Source: Paracoccaceae bacterium
Lineage (GTDB): Bacteria > Pseudomonadota > Alphaproteobacteria > Rhodobacterales > Rhodobacteraceae
Reading direction: 5' to 3'
DNA length: 64,000 nucleotides
Assembly: GCA_024742705.1 (NCBI GenBank)
Contig: JANSXZ010000004.1
Coordinates: 149,535-213,534 of the forward strand
A program made the position numbers and the translations under genes. This document shows positions 18,138 to 26,242 of this stretch, piece after piece (position 1 is the stretch's first letter; each line of letters begins with the position of its first letter). The notes below the pieces were generated by a model. The model was not told the origin of the DNA. It saw only the letters and a list, made by a program, of their open reading frames with translations, and did no database searches.

Positions 18138-19229
18138 GTGGCGGGAAATGATGGAAAAAATATGAAAGACGCATATGATGGGGCGCAAGCAAGAGGCACA
18201 GATGCAACACGGAACAGCGATGACCGGCTTTCCAAGATGCGACGCCTGAAGCACTTCAGGCGCAAGGACGAAACGGACGGCCCCGGCGACATGCTGGACG
18301 GGCCCGAACCGCGTGGGCGCAAGCCGCAACCGCGTTATCTGGACGATGCCGATCATGACGGCCGGCGGGGCGGTGCACCGCGGCCGCAACCGCGGTTCGT
18401 GGATGCCGACCCCGAGGATGCCGGCGCTAGGGCGCCGCGCTACATGGAGGTCGAACCGCCCGGGCCCCGCGTGGCACCGCCCCAGCCCGAGGTGAACCAT
18501 CCCATCGCCGATCCGCACGCCGTGTCGTGGACCGGCCTGCCCGAAGTGCGGCTGAACGTGCGCAAGAAGGCCGGGATGCGGATGCCCCTGGCCGGGTTCT
18601 TCCGCGACGATCCCGCTTCGAAGGCCTTCGATCTGCTGCGCACCCGGCTGGTGCAGACGCTGCGGGCCAACCGGTGGTCGCGCATTGCCATCGCCGCGCC
18701 CACCTCGGGCTGCGGCAGCACCTTCACGGCGGTGAACCTGGCGCTGTCGATGGCGCGGGTGCCGTCCAGCCGCACGATCCTGATGGATCTCAACCAACGC
18801 GATCCGGGCGTGGCCGATGCGCTGGAGGTTGGCGACGTGGGCGACATGACCGCCTATCTCTCGGGCAAGCTGCCGACATCGCAATTCATCATGCGTTGTT
18901 CGAAAACCCTTGCGCTGGGCGTGTCGCGGCGCACCAACAAGAACGCCGCCGAATTGCTGCACGATCCCGCCGCCACCCAGGTTCTGGATCGCATGACCGG
19001 CGCGTTGCAGCCCGATGTGACGATCTTCGACATGCCGCCGGTTTTGCAATACGACGATCTGGCCGCACTGCTGCCGATGATCGACGGCGTTCTGCTGGTG
19101 TCGGATGGTACCAAGACAACCGCCCGCGACATCGCCGAATGCGAACGTATCCTGGAGGGTCAGACCCAGCTTCTGGGGGTGATCCTGAACCGCGCGCGCC
19201 GTTCCAGCGTGCAAAGATTCGACGCCTGA
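18138..19229 (+). CDS. BY-kinase-like/CpsD-type protein with degenerate Walker A
   Basis: 363 residues from a GTG at 18138 behind AAGGAGA; an ATG at 18162 is the alternative. The first 150 residues are charged and proline-rich and probably disordered. The rest resembles the cytoplasmic tyrosine kinase CpsD/ExoP C-domain (Lys-Ala-Phe-Asp-Leu-Leu-Arg-Thr-Arg, LMDLNQRDPG, IFDMPPVL). The P-loop reads SGCGST where the family has SGCGKT, so the catalytic lysine is Ser194. The usual C-terminal tyrosine cluster is also missing. It may be a pseudokinase that regulates the Wzz protein encoded next. The ATP role is inferred from the family and may be lost. Confidence 0.8.
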   Translation: MAGNDGKNMKDAYDGAQARGTDATRNSDDRLSKMRRLKHFRRKDETDGPGDMLDGPEPRGRKPQPRYLDDADHDGRRGGAPRPQPRFVDADPEDAGARAPRYMEVEPPGPRVAPPQPEVNHPIADPHAVSWTGLPEVRLNVRKKAGMRMPLAGFFRDDPASKAFDLLRTRLVQTLRANRWSRIAIAAPTSGCGSTFTAVNLALSMARVPSSRTILMDLNQRDPGVADALEVGDVGDMTAYLSGKLPTSQFIMRCSKTLALGVSRRTNKNAAELLHDPAATQVLDRMTGALQPDVTIFDMPPVLQYDDLAALLPMIDGVLLVSDGTKTTARDIAECERILEGQTQLLGVILNRARRSSVQRFDA

Positions 19230-19350
19230 CCGGCGGAACGTGAACAATGGCCACAGTTTCGCCCGTTTGTTGCTGTCAAAGCGGCCAAACCGGTGTTTAG
19301 GCTGGTCAATGACAGAGTGACAGCGCGGCCAGAAGGCCCGGGAAAGTGCT

Positions 19351-20613
19351 ATGGGTCCGATCTATACGCCAGCTGATTTTATCGACATGGTGCGGCGCCG
19401 CTTCTGGGTGATCCTGGCGGTTCTGGTGATCGGCAGCGCGGTATCGGTGGGATACGCTTTGATGCAGACGCATCTCTATCGTTCGGCCGAGGTGATCCAG
19501 ATCGCGCGTCCCAAGATCGCCGACGATCTGGCGCCATCCACCGTGGCCGGATCGTCCGCGCGGCGCTTGCAACTGATCCAGCAACAGATCATGACGCGCG
19601 CCACGCTTCTGGAGATCGTCGACAGCTACGGGCTGTTTCAGGATCAACCTGACCTGACGCTTACCGAAAAGGTGATCCAACTGCGCGAGGCGGTGTCAAT
19701 CGACGGGGTGGCGGCGGCGCGCGAGGGGTTCACCGACGATGGCACTATTTCGGTGCTGACGATCACGGCGACGATGCCGACGCCGGAACTGGCGCAGGCC
19801 ATCGCCAGCGAATTCAGCCAGCGCACGCTGCGTCTGAGCGATCAGACGCGCATCGAGCAGGCCGAGGCGACGCTTGAATTCTTTGCCCGGCAGGAACAGC
19901 AGATGGAGGAGGAGATCGTCGCGCTCGAAAGTCGCATCGCGCGATTCCAGGCGGAAAACAATCTGATCTCTCCCAGCGCGCTGGACAGCCTGATGCTGGA
20001 ACTGGCCGGAATCCGCGATTCGCTTCTGGAAATCGAACGTCAGAAGATCACGCTTCAGCGTCAGATCGAAGGCGTCGACCTCACAGCCCGTCAGGAAACC
20101 ATCGACCGGCGCATCGCCGATCTGCGCGCACAGTTGGAAGGGCTGGAGGAACAGCGTGCGCTGCTTGAACAGCGCGCGAACCGGCTGGAAGCCGAAATGG
20201 AAACCAGCCCCGAACTGGCGCGCATCCAGGCCGAATACGACCGTCAGCTGGAGCTGCTGCAAACCCGTCTGGCCGAGATCGTCGCGCGGCGCAGCGATGC
20301 CGAGGTCGGCTTTCGTCTTGAATCCCAGCAACAGGCCGAACGGCTTCTGGTGATCGAACCGGCCGCCTTGCCCGATTATCCCGTCACCACCAGCCGCAAG
20401 CGCATGGCAGCCATCGGCGCCGCCATCAGCCTGTTTCTGGGGCTGGTCGTCGCCTTCCTGCTGGAATTGCGGCATCCGGTGATCCGCACCGCGGCACAGA
20501 TGAAACGCGAGATCGGTCTGGCGCCTGTCGTGTCGATCCCGTTTCTGGACACCGGGCGCAAGCGCCGCCGCTGGTTCGGCGGCCCGCGCGACAGCGAGGG
20601 CAAACAGGCCTAG
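19351..20613 (+). CDS. Wzz/GumC-type polysaccharide chain-length protein
   Basis: 420 residues. Membrane helix 1 is at about 17-37. A long periplasmic part follows with a heptad-rich coiled coil at about 165-310 (many Glu, Gln, Arg and Leu). Membrane helix 2 is at about 350-370, before a short basic tail. There is no fused kinase, so it pairs with the separate CpsD-like protein upstream. It would control chain length and export of the exopolysaccharide. It ends 7 nt from the convergent flippase gene. Confidence 0.88.
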   Translation: MGPIYTPADFIDMVRRRFWVILAVLVIGSAVSVGYALMQTHLYRSAEVIQIARPKIADDLAPSTVAGSSARRLQLIQQQIMTRATLLEIVDSYGLFQDQPDLTLTEKVIQLREAVSIDGVAAAREGFTDDGTISVLTITATMPTPELAQAIASEFSQRTLRLSDQTRIEQAEATLEFFARQEQQMEEEIVALESRIARFQAENNLISPSALDSLMLELAGIRDSLLEIERQKITLQRQIEGVDLTARQETIDRRIADLRAQLEGLEEQRALLEQRANRLEAEMETSPELARIQAEYDRQLELLQTRLAEIVARRSDAEVGFRLESQQQAERLLVIEPAALPDYPVTTSRKRMAAIGAAISLFLGLVVAFLLELRHPVIRTAAQMKREIGLAPVVSIPFLDTGRKRRRWFGGPRDSEGKQA

Positions 20614-20620
20614 CCGGGTT

Positions 20621-21973
20621 TCACGCCAGCGGGGCGATCACGCCCCAATGCATCCAGACCGCCAGCGCCGCCAGCCCCAGCGCCGCCAGCGCCCACAGCA
20701 TATCGTGCATGGCGTCCCAGGCGCCGTGGGTGCGCGCCAGCCAGATCAGCACCGGATGCACGATCACCGCTGCCAGCGCCATCGCCACAAGCGCGCCCAA
20801 CAGCCCGAACATGGACACCCCGATCAGCAAAAGCCCCACCTGCGCCACGGCCCTGCATCCGCAGAACACAAAGAAGCGCCGGGAATCGCCGGCCGCCAGC
20901 GCCGCCTGATCGTAGGACAGCCCGATTGCCTGGGTCAGCATTCCACAGGCCAGCACGACGATCATGCCCTCTGCCGCCGCATAGCGGCTGTCGTACAGCG
21001 TTGAAACCAGCCAGGGACCGGCCAGCGCCATCACCGCGATCATCGCCACCAGCCCGGCGGTCAGCGCATGGCGCATCCGCCGCAACTGGGCCGCATTGCG
21101 CGCCGAGGCGCCGGGCGGGCGTTCGCGATAGACCGGGATCAGCACCTTCTGCACCACCGCCTGCCCCAGAAGCAGCGGGAAGCCGGCCAGGAAATAGCCG
21201 ATGTTGTAGACACCCAGCACCTCAAGCGACAGGTAGCGGCCCAGGATTGCCTTGTCGCCTTGCGATGAGAGGAACCAGAAGGCGGTGCTGAGAAAGATCC
21301 ACTTCCCGAACGACACCAGTTCGCCTGCCGATTCCCGCTCCCAGAGGAACCTGTTGGGTGGCCCCGGCAGGCCGAAATGCGTCAGCAGCAGTTTGGCCAC
21401 CGCGGTGATCACGCTGCCCACCACAAGGGCCATGACCGATTGCGTCGCCCATGCCATCGCCACCATGAACACCACGCCAATCGCCTGCGCCGCCAGGTCC
21501 AGAACCGTCAACCGGCCCAGCAGAAGGTGCCGCGCGGCGGTTTCGATCCGCGTGGGATTGAAGCCCGCCACCGCCAGCGACGCACCGGCGATGGGCAGAT
21601 AGGTGGCCAGTTCCGGATCGCCGTAGAACGCCGCCATCGGCGACGCCAGCAGGCAGGCCACAGCCCATAGGATGAAGCCGCGCGCAACCTGGATCGTCCA
21701 GGCGGTGTTGAGAAACCCCGGATCGTCGCCGCGCGGGCTCTGGGCGATCGAAGGGCCAATCCCGACATCCGAGAACATCGCGAGGCCGATGGTGACAACG
21801 CCGACCAGCGCCATGATGCCGAAGGCTTCGGGAAACAGCAGCCGCGCAAGGATCAGGTTCGATGCCAGCCGCAACGCCTGCGCGCCGGCATAGCCCATCA
21901 TCACCACCGAAACCGATCGCAGAACCCGCGCGATCAGGCCGCCCCCGCGAAACACCGCAAGCATCCCGTTCAT
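20621..21973 (-). CDS. Lipopolysaccharide/exopolysaccharide flippase (Wzx/MATE-like)
   Basis: 450 residues from the ATG at 21973, overlapping the previous gene as ATGA. It has about 12-14 hydrophobic segments and the polysaccharide-synthase N-terminal signature GAQALRLASNLILARLL. It likely flips the undecaprenyl-linked repeat unit to the periplasmic face. It is the last gene of the minus-strand unit that contains the NRPS and PKS. Confidence 0.88.
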   Translation of the reverse strand: MNGMLAVFRGGGLIARVLRSVSVVMMGYAGAQALRLASNLILARLLFPEAFGIMALVGVVTIGLAMFSDVGIGPSIAQSPRGDDPGFLNTAWTIQVARGFILWAVACLLASPMAAFYGDPELATYLPIAGASLAVAGFNPTRIETAARHLLLGRLTVLDLAAQAIGVVFMVAMAWATQSVMALVVGSVITAVAKLLLTHFGLPGPPNRFLWERESAGELVSFGKWIFLSTAFWFLSSQGDKAILGRYLSLEVLGVYNIGYFLAGFPLLLGQAVVQKVLIPVYRERPPGASARNAAQLRRMRHALTAGLVAMIAVMALAGPWLVSTLYDSRYAAAEGMIVVLACGMLTQAIGLSYDQAALAAGDSRRFFVFCGCRAVAQVGLLLIGVSMFGLLGALVAMALAAVIVHPVLIWLARTHGAWDAMHDMLWALAALGLAALAVWMHWGVIAPLA

Positions 21974-22824
21974 CGCCCGCGCGCCCAGCGGGCCGTGCCG
22001 CGCATCGGCGGGGTCTTGACGGCGATCGCCACCGCCACATAGACGGCAAAGCCAATGGGATCGCGCAGCGCGCGCGCCAGCGTGCCGCCCAGCCCCGGCG
22101 GGTGGCTGTCCTCGTGCGCCATGAGATGGGGAAACACCTTGGCCACCTCGGTGACACCGTCGTTCTGGCGGCGGCGCACGCGCACGAGGTTGGCGAAACC
22201 CTCGACCATCGGCCAGGTATACCGCGCCGCGACGCGGTGCCGTTCCGAAGGGGCAAAGTTGAGCCGCGCGAAAGTGTCGTCGGAGATGATGTCGGGCCAA
22301 TCGCGCCAGCGCGCGCGCCCGCGGCGTGTCATGGCGAAAATGCCAAAGCCCGGCACACCCTGCGTCACAAACGGCAGGGTCTGCCAGAACCGCGCGTAGG
22401 CCCGGGTTACCGCGCTGCGGGCGGGCGCGACCCGCGGTTCCGCCCCGGCATAAAGCGCGGGGCCGCGCGAAAGCGCCTCGATCATCTTCTCCAGAAGCGG
22501 CGGCGATACGATCACATCGGCGTCGAGGTAGATGCGGATATCGCCCCGGGCCGCGCGATCGCCCAGGTTCAAAGCGTTCAGCTTGCCGCCGGTTTCGGTT
22601 TCGATCACCTGCAAGGACCACCCCCGCGCCTGCGCCAGATCGGCAAAGCCGCGCGCCTTGGCCGCGGTGTCGTCGCGGCAGGCGTTGGCGATCACCAGCA
22701 CCTCCAGCGGCGCATCCCCCTGCGACGCCAGCAGCGCGCTCAGGCAATGGCCGATGTAGTCGGTTTCGTCATGCGCCGGCAGAATGACGCTGACGGCTGG
22801 AACGGTCGGTTCGACGGGTTGCAT
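21970..22824 (-). CDS. Family 2 glycosyltransferase
   Basis: 284 residues from the ATG at 22824, which shares a base with the preceding stop. GT-A fold: N-terminal VSVILPAHDE, metal/nucleotide-sugar motif YLDADV near residue 101, and an acceptor-side FGIFAMTRRG. A hydrophobic segment close to the C-terminus suggests membrane association. It adds a sugar to the lipid-linked unit, or to the NRPS-PKS product. Donor and acceptor are unknown. Confidence 0.85.
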   Translation of the reverse strand: MQPVEPTVPAVSVILPAHDETDYIGHCLSALLASQGDAPLEVLVIANACRDDTAAKARGFADLAQARGWSLQVIETETGGKLNALNLGDRAARGDIRIYLDADVIVSPPLLEKMIEALSRGPALYAGAEPRVAPARSAVTRAYARFWQTLPFVTQGVPGFGIFAMTRRGRARWRDWPDIISDDTFARLNFAPSERHRVAARYTWPMVEGFANLVRVRRRQNDGVTEVAKVFPHLMAHEDSHPPGLGGTLARALRDPIGFAVYVAVAIAVKTPPMRGTARWARGR

Positions 22825-24545
22825 CACCGCGCCCGATCGCGATGCCGGATCAGGGCGTCCCAGCGCGGATTGTCGTCCTGAAGGTGGCGCAAGGCGCCCC
22901 AGCTGCCCCATTTGCCCGGTGCATAGACATCGGAATACGCGGTGAACATGCCATCCGTCAGGTCCGACCACCCCTGCAACAGCCGATCATAGAGCCGGCC
23001 CATTTCGGGGGTATAGTTGAAATGGGTGAAGAAACCTTCCAGCGTCACATCGTCGACTTGCGCGCCCAGCCCGGCCACATGGGTACCGCCTTCGTACATG
23101 ATCAGGTTCAGGCCATAGTCGCGCGCCGCGCGCTGGTGATAGGGCAGCACATCGTTCAGCAGCGCCGCGACCGTATCCGTATCGTCTCCCGATATCGCGC
23201 CATCCATCAACTCGGCGCCTGCGCGGGCGCTGGCCAGATCGTACTGGTGGCGCGCGATATGGGCGTCGCGGGCGGCACCTGTCAGCCCCAGCGCGTCGGC
23301 CTCGGCGGTGGCGGCGGCGCGGCTTTCGGCAATCCAGGCGCGCGTGCGCGCGGCGCCGCCGTCGATACCGATGATGCCGCCGAAATAGCCGGTCACCGCA
23401 TAGGCATCGAAGGCCGATGCCGGGGTGGCGGGCGGCGGATTGGCCGATGCCATCGCCAGGGGCGCGGTCAGGATCGCTTCCTCGAGGCCGCGCCATCCTG
23501 TCTGGGTGGCCACCACGTTGACCAGGCGCGCGGGCGCCTCGGCACCGAAGACATCGGTCCAGATCCGCGCAACCTCGGCCGCGCGCACGCCGTAGTACTG
23601 CACCCATGCGTCATCGGCGCCCCACAGCGTGCGGGCCATGTCTTCGGCCCATCGCGCCTGTTCGAACTGCCAGTTCCAGACCTCGTTGGAATACTCGACA
23701 TGCGCGCGCAGCGCCGGATCCAGACGGTCGCGGACGGTTTCGGCGAATTGGCGCACATAGGCATCGTCGGCCTTGTGCGGAAGGGTAAACCACGGATCGA
23801 TTCCCGTAAGGTTCGCCAGTTCGATCATCACCTCCAGCGGCACCCCCGTGCGTGCCCATGAATAATCACCGGTGCGCGGGCGGTCCTGCCATGAAACGAT
23901 GTCGGAATTGTTCGTCTGCATCCAGTCCATGAACCGCAGCACCCCAAAGCCGGATATCCGCGCCAGCCAATCGGGGTTGAATCTTGCGCCGGCGTCGAAA
24001 GCGGCGACGTGATCTTCATGGACCAGCGTGATGTTGCGGACCGGATCGCTGGCGCGGCTGCGCTGGATGCGGATTTCGACCTCGCCGGGGCCGGGCACGA
24101 AATCGAAGCCGACAGATCCGTCGCCATAGCGCACGTTGCTGACACGGCCCGTCACCTCGACGATGCCGCGGCCTTCGAAGCGTAGCAGATAGCGCCCGGC
24201 CAGACCGGTCGCCGCCTCGGGCAGGTCCACCAGGACCAGCGTGCCGATCGCGCCCAGTTCGCCGGTCAGACGGCGGGGCCAGCCATCGCTGTCGAGAAGC
24301 GACATCAGCCGCAGTTCGGTTTCGCCCAGCCCGCCCCAGCGACCGGGCAAATGCCCGATCCAGGGGCGCGCCGATTTCATGTGATCCAGAAATGGCGCCT
24401 GTGGCGACCAGTCGTGCACCGCCGCAAGGTTCAGGCCCACGTTGCCGGCGCGCCCCGTCGCGGGCAGCGCGACCAGGCCCACGGCCAGCGCCACGAGAAC
24501 CGCGCGCAGCCAGACCGCCATATTCATCCAACCCATTGTTTTCAT
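22824..24545 (-). CDS. Secreted TIM-barrel glycoside hydrolase-like protein
   Basis: 573 residues from the ATG at 24545 (ATGA overlap with the SGNH gene). An N-terminal hydrophobic signal or anchor covers about residues 10-32. The region around 270-300 carries HVEYSNEVWNW with Glu284 and Glu288, and residues 482-488 read MYEGGTH with Glu485. Two such glutamates about 200 residues apart match the acid/base and nucleophile positions of clan GH-A barrels. Close relatives, as I recall them, are annotated only as hypothetical or cellulose-binding. In a polysaccharide operon it may trim or release the polymer in the periplasm. The substrate is unknown and the hydrolase assignment is inferred. Confidence 0.6.
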   Translation of the reverse strand: MKTMGWMNMAVWLRAVLVALAVGLVALPATGRAGNVGLNLAAVHDWSPQAPFLDHMKSARPWIGHLPGRWGGLGETELRLMSLLDSDGWPRRLTGELGAIGTLVLVDLPEAATGLAGRYLLRFEGRGIVEVTGRVSNVRYGDGSVGFDFVPGPGEVEIRIQRSRASDPVRNITLVHEDHVAAFDAGARFNPDWLARISGFGVLRFMDWMQTNNSDIVSWQDRPRTGDYSWARTGVPLEVMIELANLTGIDPWFTLPHKADDAYVRQFAETVRDRLDPALRAHVEYSNEVWNWQFEQARWAEDMARTLWGADDAWVQYYGVRAAEVARIWTDVFGAEAPARLVNVVATQTGWRGLEEAILTAPLAMASANPPPATPASAFDAYAVTGYFGGIIGIDGGAARTRAWIAESRAAATAEADALGLTGAARDAHIARHQYDLASARAGAELMDGAISGDDTDTVAALLNDVLPYHQRAARDYGLNLIMYEGGTHVAGLGAQVDDVTLEGFFTHFNYTPEMGRLYDRLLQGWSDLTDGMFTAYSDVYAPGKWGSWGALRHLQDDNPRWDALIRHRDRAR

Positions 24546-25540
24546 TGTGCCTGATCCACGCCGGTCTTGGCATAGCGCGTGACGACCTGCCACACTGTCT
24601 CCTGCATCAGCCGCGCCGCTGCCGGGCCCGGCGCGACCGCCTCGGTGCCGTCGGCGCGGCGCAACGCATGGGGCAGGCCCACGGGCGAGCGGTGATAAAG
24701 CACCGCGTAATGCGTCAGCGCCACCAGATAGGCCCCCAGATCATTGACGTGGATCATGTCCTGCGCGCCTTCCGGGGTCTTGGCGAAAAGATCGGTGCGG
24801 TCGGCGATGTTGTCGACACCGCCGCGCGCCTCGAGCGCGCGCACGAAGGCCGCCATTGCCTGTCCCGCCGGGATCACATGGATCGCCGCATTGGCATCGG
24901 CGCGGCTGCGCACGAGGTCATGAAACAGGATGCGTTCCTCCCAATACCGGCCCAGATCCAGATCGAGCCGCGCCAGCCAGCCCTCGGGATCGTCCAGTTC
25001 GGGCCAGCTTTCGTACAGGTACAGCCGCATCCCGGGATTGGTGCCACGGGCGAATTCCGCCCATTTGTGCAGGTAGGTGCCGCTGTCGCGATAACGGATC
25101 GCATCGCGGATCTCGACCATTTCGGTCATCACCAGCGCGTCGTATTCGCCCGATGCGATCGCCTCGCGCGCGGCGCGGAAGCGCGGATGATCGTTTTCCA
25201 CGTCAAAGCCCAGGATCGGCATCTCGGGGTACCAGTGTTCCTGAAGCGATGTGCCCCAGCCCAGCTGACTGTCATAGCCGTGACCTGCAGGCGCCAGTTG
25301 CGCCAGCATCGCGGGCATGTCGCGGCTGACCAGCGAATGGCCCAGGTGAAACACCCGCATCGGCCGGTCCGGCGCGGGCAGGGGCGTGGCATAGACCGCG
25401 TCCACCTGCGCCGGCGTCGGGGTTGTCCACACCTTCCATGCGCCATAGCCGGCGCCGCCCAGCAGCAGCGCCGCGAACAGCACGGCGGCGCTGCGCCGCA
25501 GCGCCCCGTGCCGTCGGAACATGGCGGCGGCGGATGGCAT
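24542..25540 (-). CDS. Membrane-anchored SGNH/GDSL-like hydrolase
   Basis: 332 residues. A single N-terminal membrane helix (about 17-37) is followed by a periplasmic domain starting with RVFHLGHSLV, where Ser69 would be the SGNH nucleophile (GHSL in place of GDSL). Near residue 265 the DMIH motif followed by VNDLGAYL gives the Asp-x-x-His pair. This pattern fits acyl- or acetyl-esterases or acyltransferases acting on polysaccharide. It sits between the GH-like protein and the phosphopantetheinyl transferase. It could add or remove the acyl group made by the NRPS-PKS, but that is conjecture. Confidence 0.62.
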   Translation of the reverse strand: MPSAAAMFRRHGALRRSAAVLFAALLLGGAGYGAWKVWTTPTPAQVDAVYATPLPAPDRPMRVFHLGHSLVSRDMPAMLAQLAPAGHGYDSQLGWGTSLQEHWYPEMPILGFDVENDHPRFRAAREAIASGEYDALVMTEMVEIRDAIRYRDSGTYLHKWAEFARGTNPGMRLYLYESWPELDDPEGWLARLDLDLGRYWEERILFHDLVRSRADANAAIHVIPAGQAMAAFVRALEARGGVDNIADRTDLFAKTPEGAQDMIHVNDLGAYLVALTHYAVLYHRSPVGLPHALRRADGTEAVAPGPAAARLMQETVWQVVTRYAKTGVDQAQ

Positions 25541-26242
25541 TCAGGCGTGGTCCGGTCGGGCCAATCGCATTGTCGTCAAAACCCAGTCGGCGCCGAAACA
25601 GAACTGACCGTGCAGCTGCGTGCCTGCCTCGAAGCCGGGCACGGATTCGACGAAGGTCGCTTCGAACTGGCCGGTATCGAGATCGGGTGTAATGTCCAGC
25701 ATCTGAAATCCGAATAGCGTCTGACTGAGCGTATACTGGCACTTATACGCCGTTTCCTTGGCGCTGAAAACCAAAGAAGCCAGCGCGCCGCGCACTTCGC
25801 GCGGCTGCGTGCCCAGCCAGGCGCGTTCGGCCAGGGTGCAGATTTCGGGCACCAGATCGTCGCCGACCGCGTCGCGGGCTTCGATGTCGATGCCAAGGGC
25901 GCGGGTGTTTGCGCTGCGGGCGACAGCGGCCAGGCAATAGCGGTCGGAATGGGTGATCGATCCGGTCAGGCCGGCGGGCCAGACCGGCGCGCGGTCGTTG
26001 CCCATCGGCACCGCCGCGGGCGCCATGCCCTGGGCGATCATCGCACCCCGGGCGGCGCGGCGCCCGGCGGCAAAACTGCGTCGGCGCCGCTCGACCATCG
26101 CCGCGACGGGCCGCTGTTCGCCGGGCAGCAGCCCCGAGGGCGGATCGCGGGGATCTGCCGGCTCCACCGAAACCATCGGCCCCAGCAGCCTCGCGGCGAC
26201 ATCCTGTGGCCCGCCCGGATTGATCACGGCGGCCAGGCTCAT
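25541..26242 (-). CDS. 4'-phosphopantetheinyl transferase (EntD type)
   Basis: 233 residues from the ATG at 26242 (ATGA overlap with the NRPS gene). The family motifs are all present: RRAAR at about 61-65, GSITHS at 94-99, the magnesium-binding GIDIE at 117-121 and FSAKETAYK at 159-167. It moves the phosphopantetheine arm from CoA to the serine of carrier domains. The neighbouring NRPS and PKS each have one carrier domain and are its obvious targets. Confidence 0.93.
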   Translation of the reverse strand: MSLAAVINPGGPQDVAARLLGPMVSVEPADPRDPPSGLLPGEQRPVAAMVERRRRSFAAGRRAARGAMIAQGMAPAAVPMGNDRAPVWPAGLTGSITHSDRYCLAAVARSANTRALGIDIEARDAVGDDLVPEICTLAERAWLGTQPREVRGALASLVFSAKETAYKCQYTLSQTLFGFQMLDITPDLDTGQFEATFVESVPGFEAGTQLHGQFCFGADWVLTTMRLARPDHA

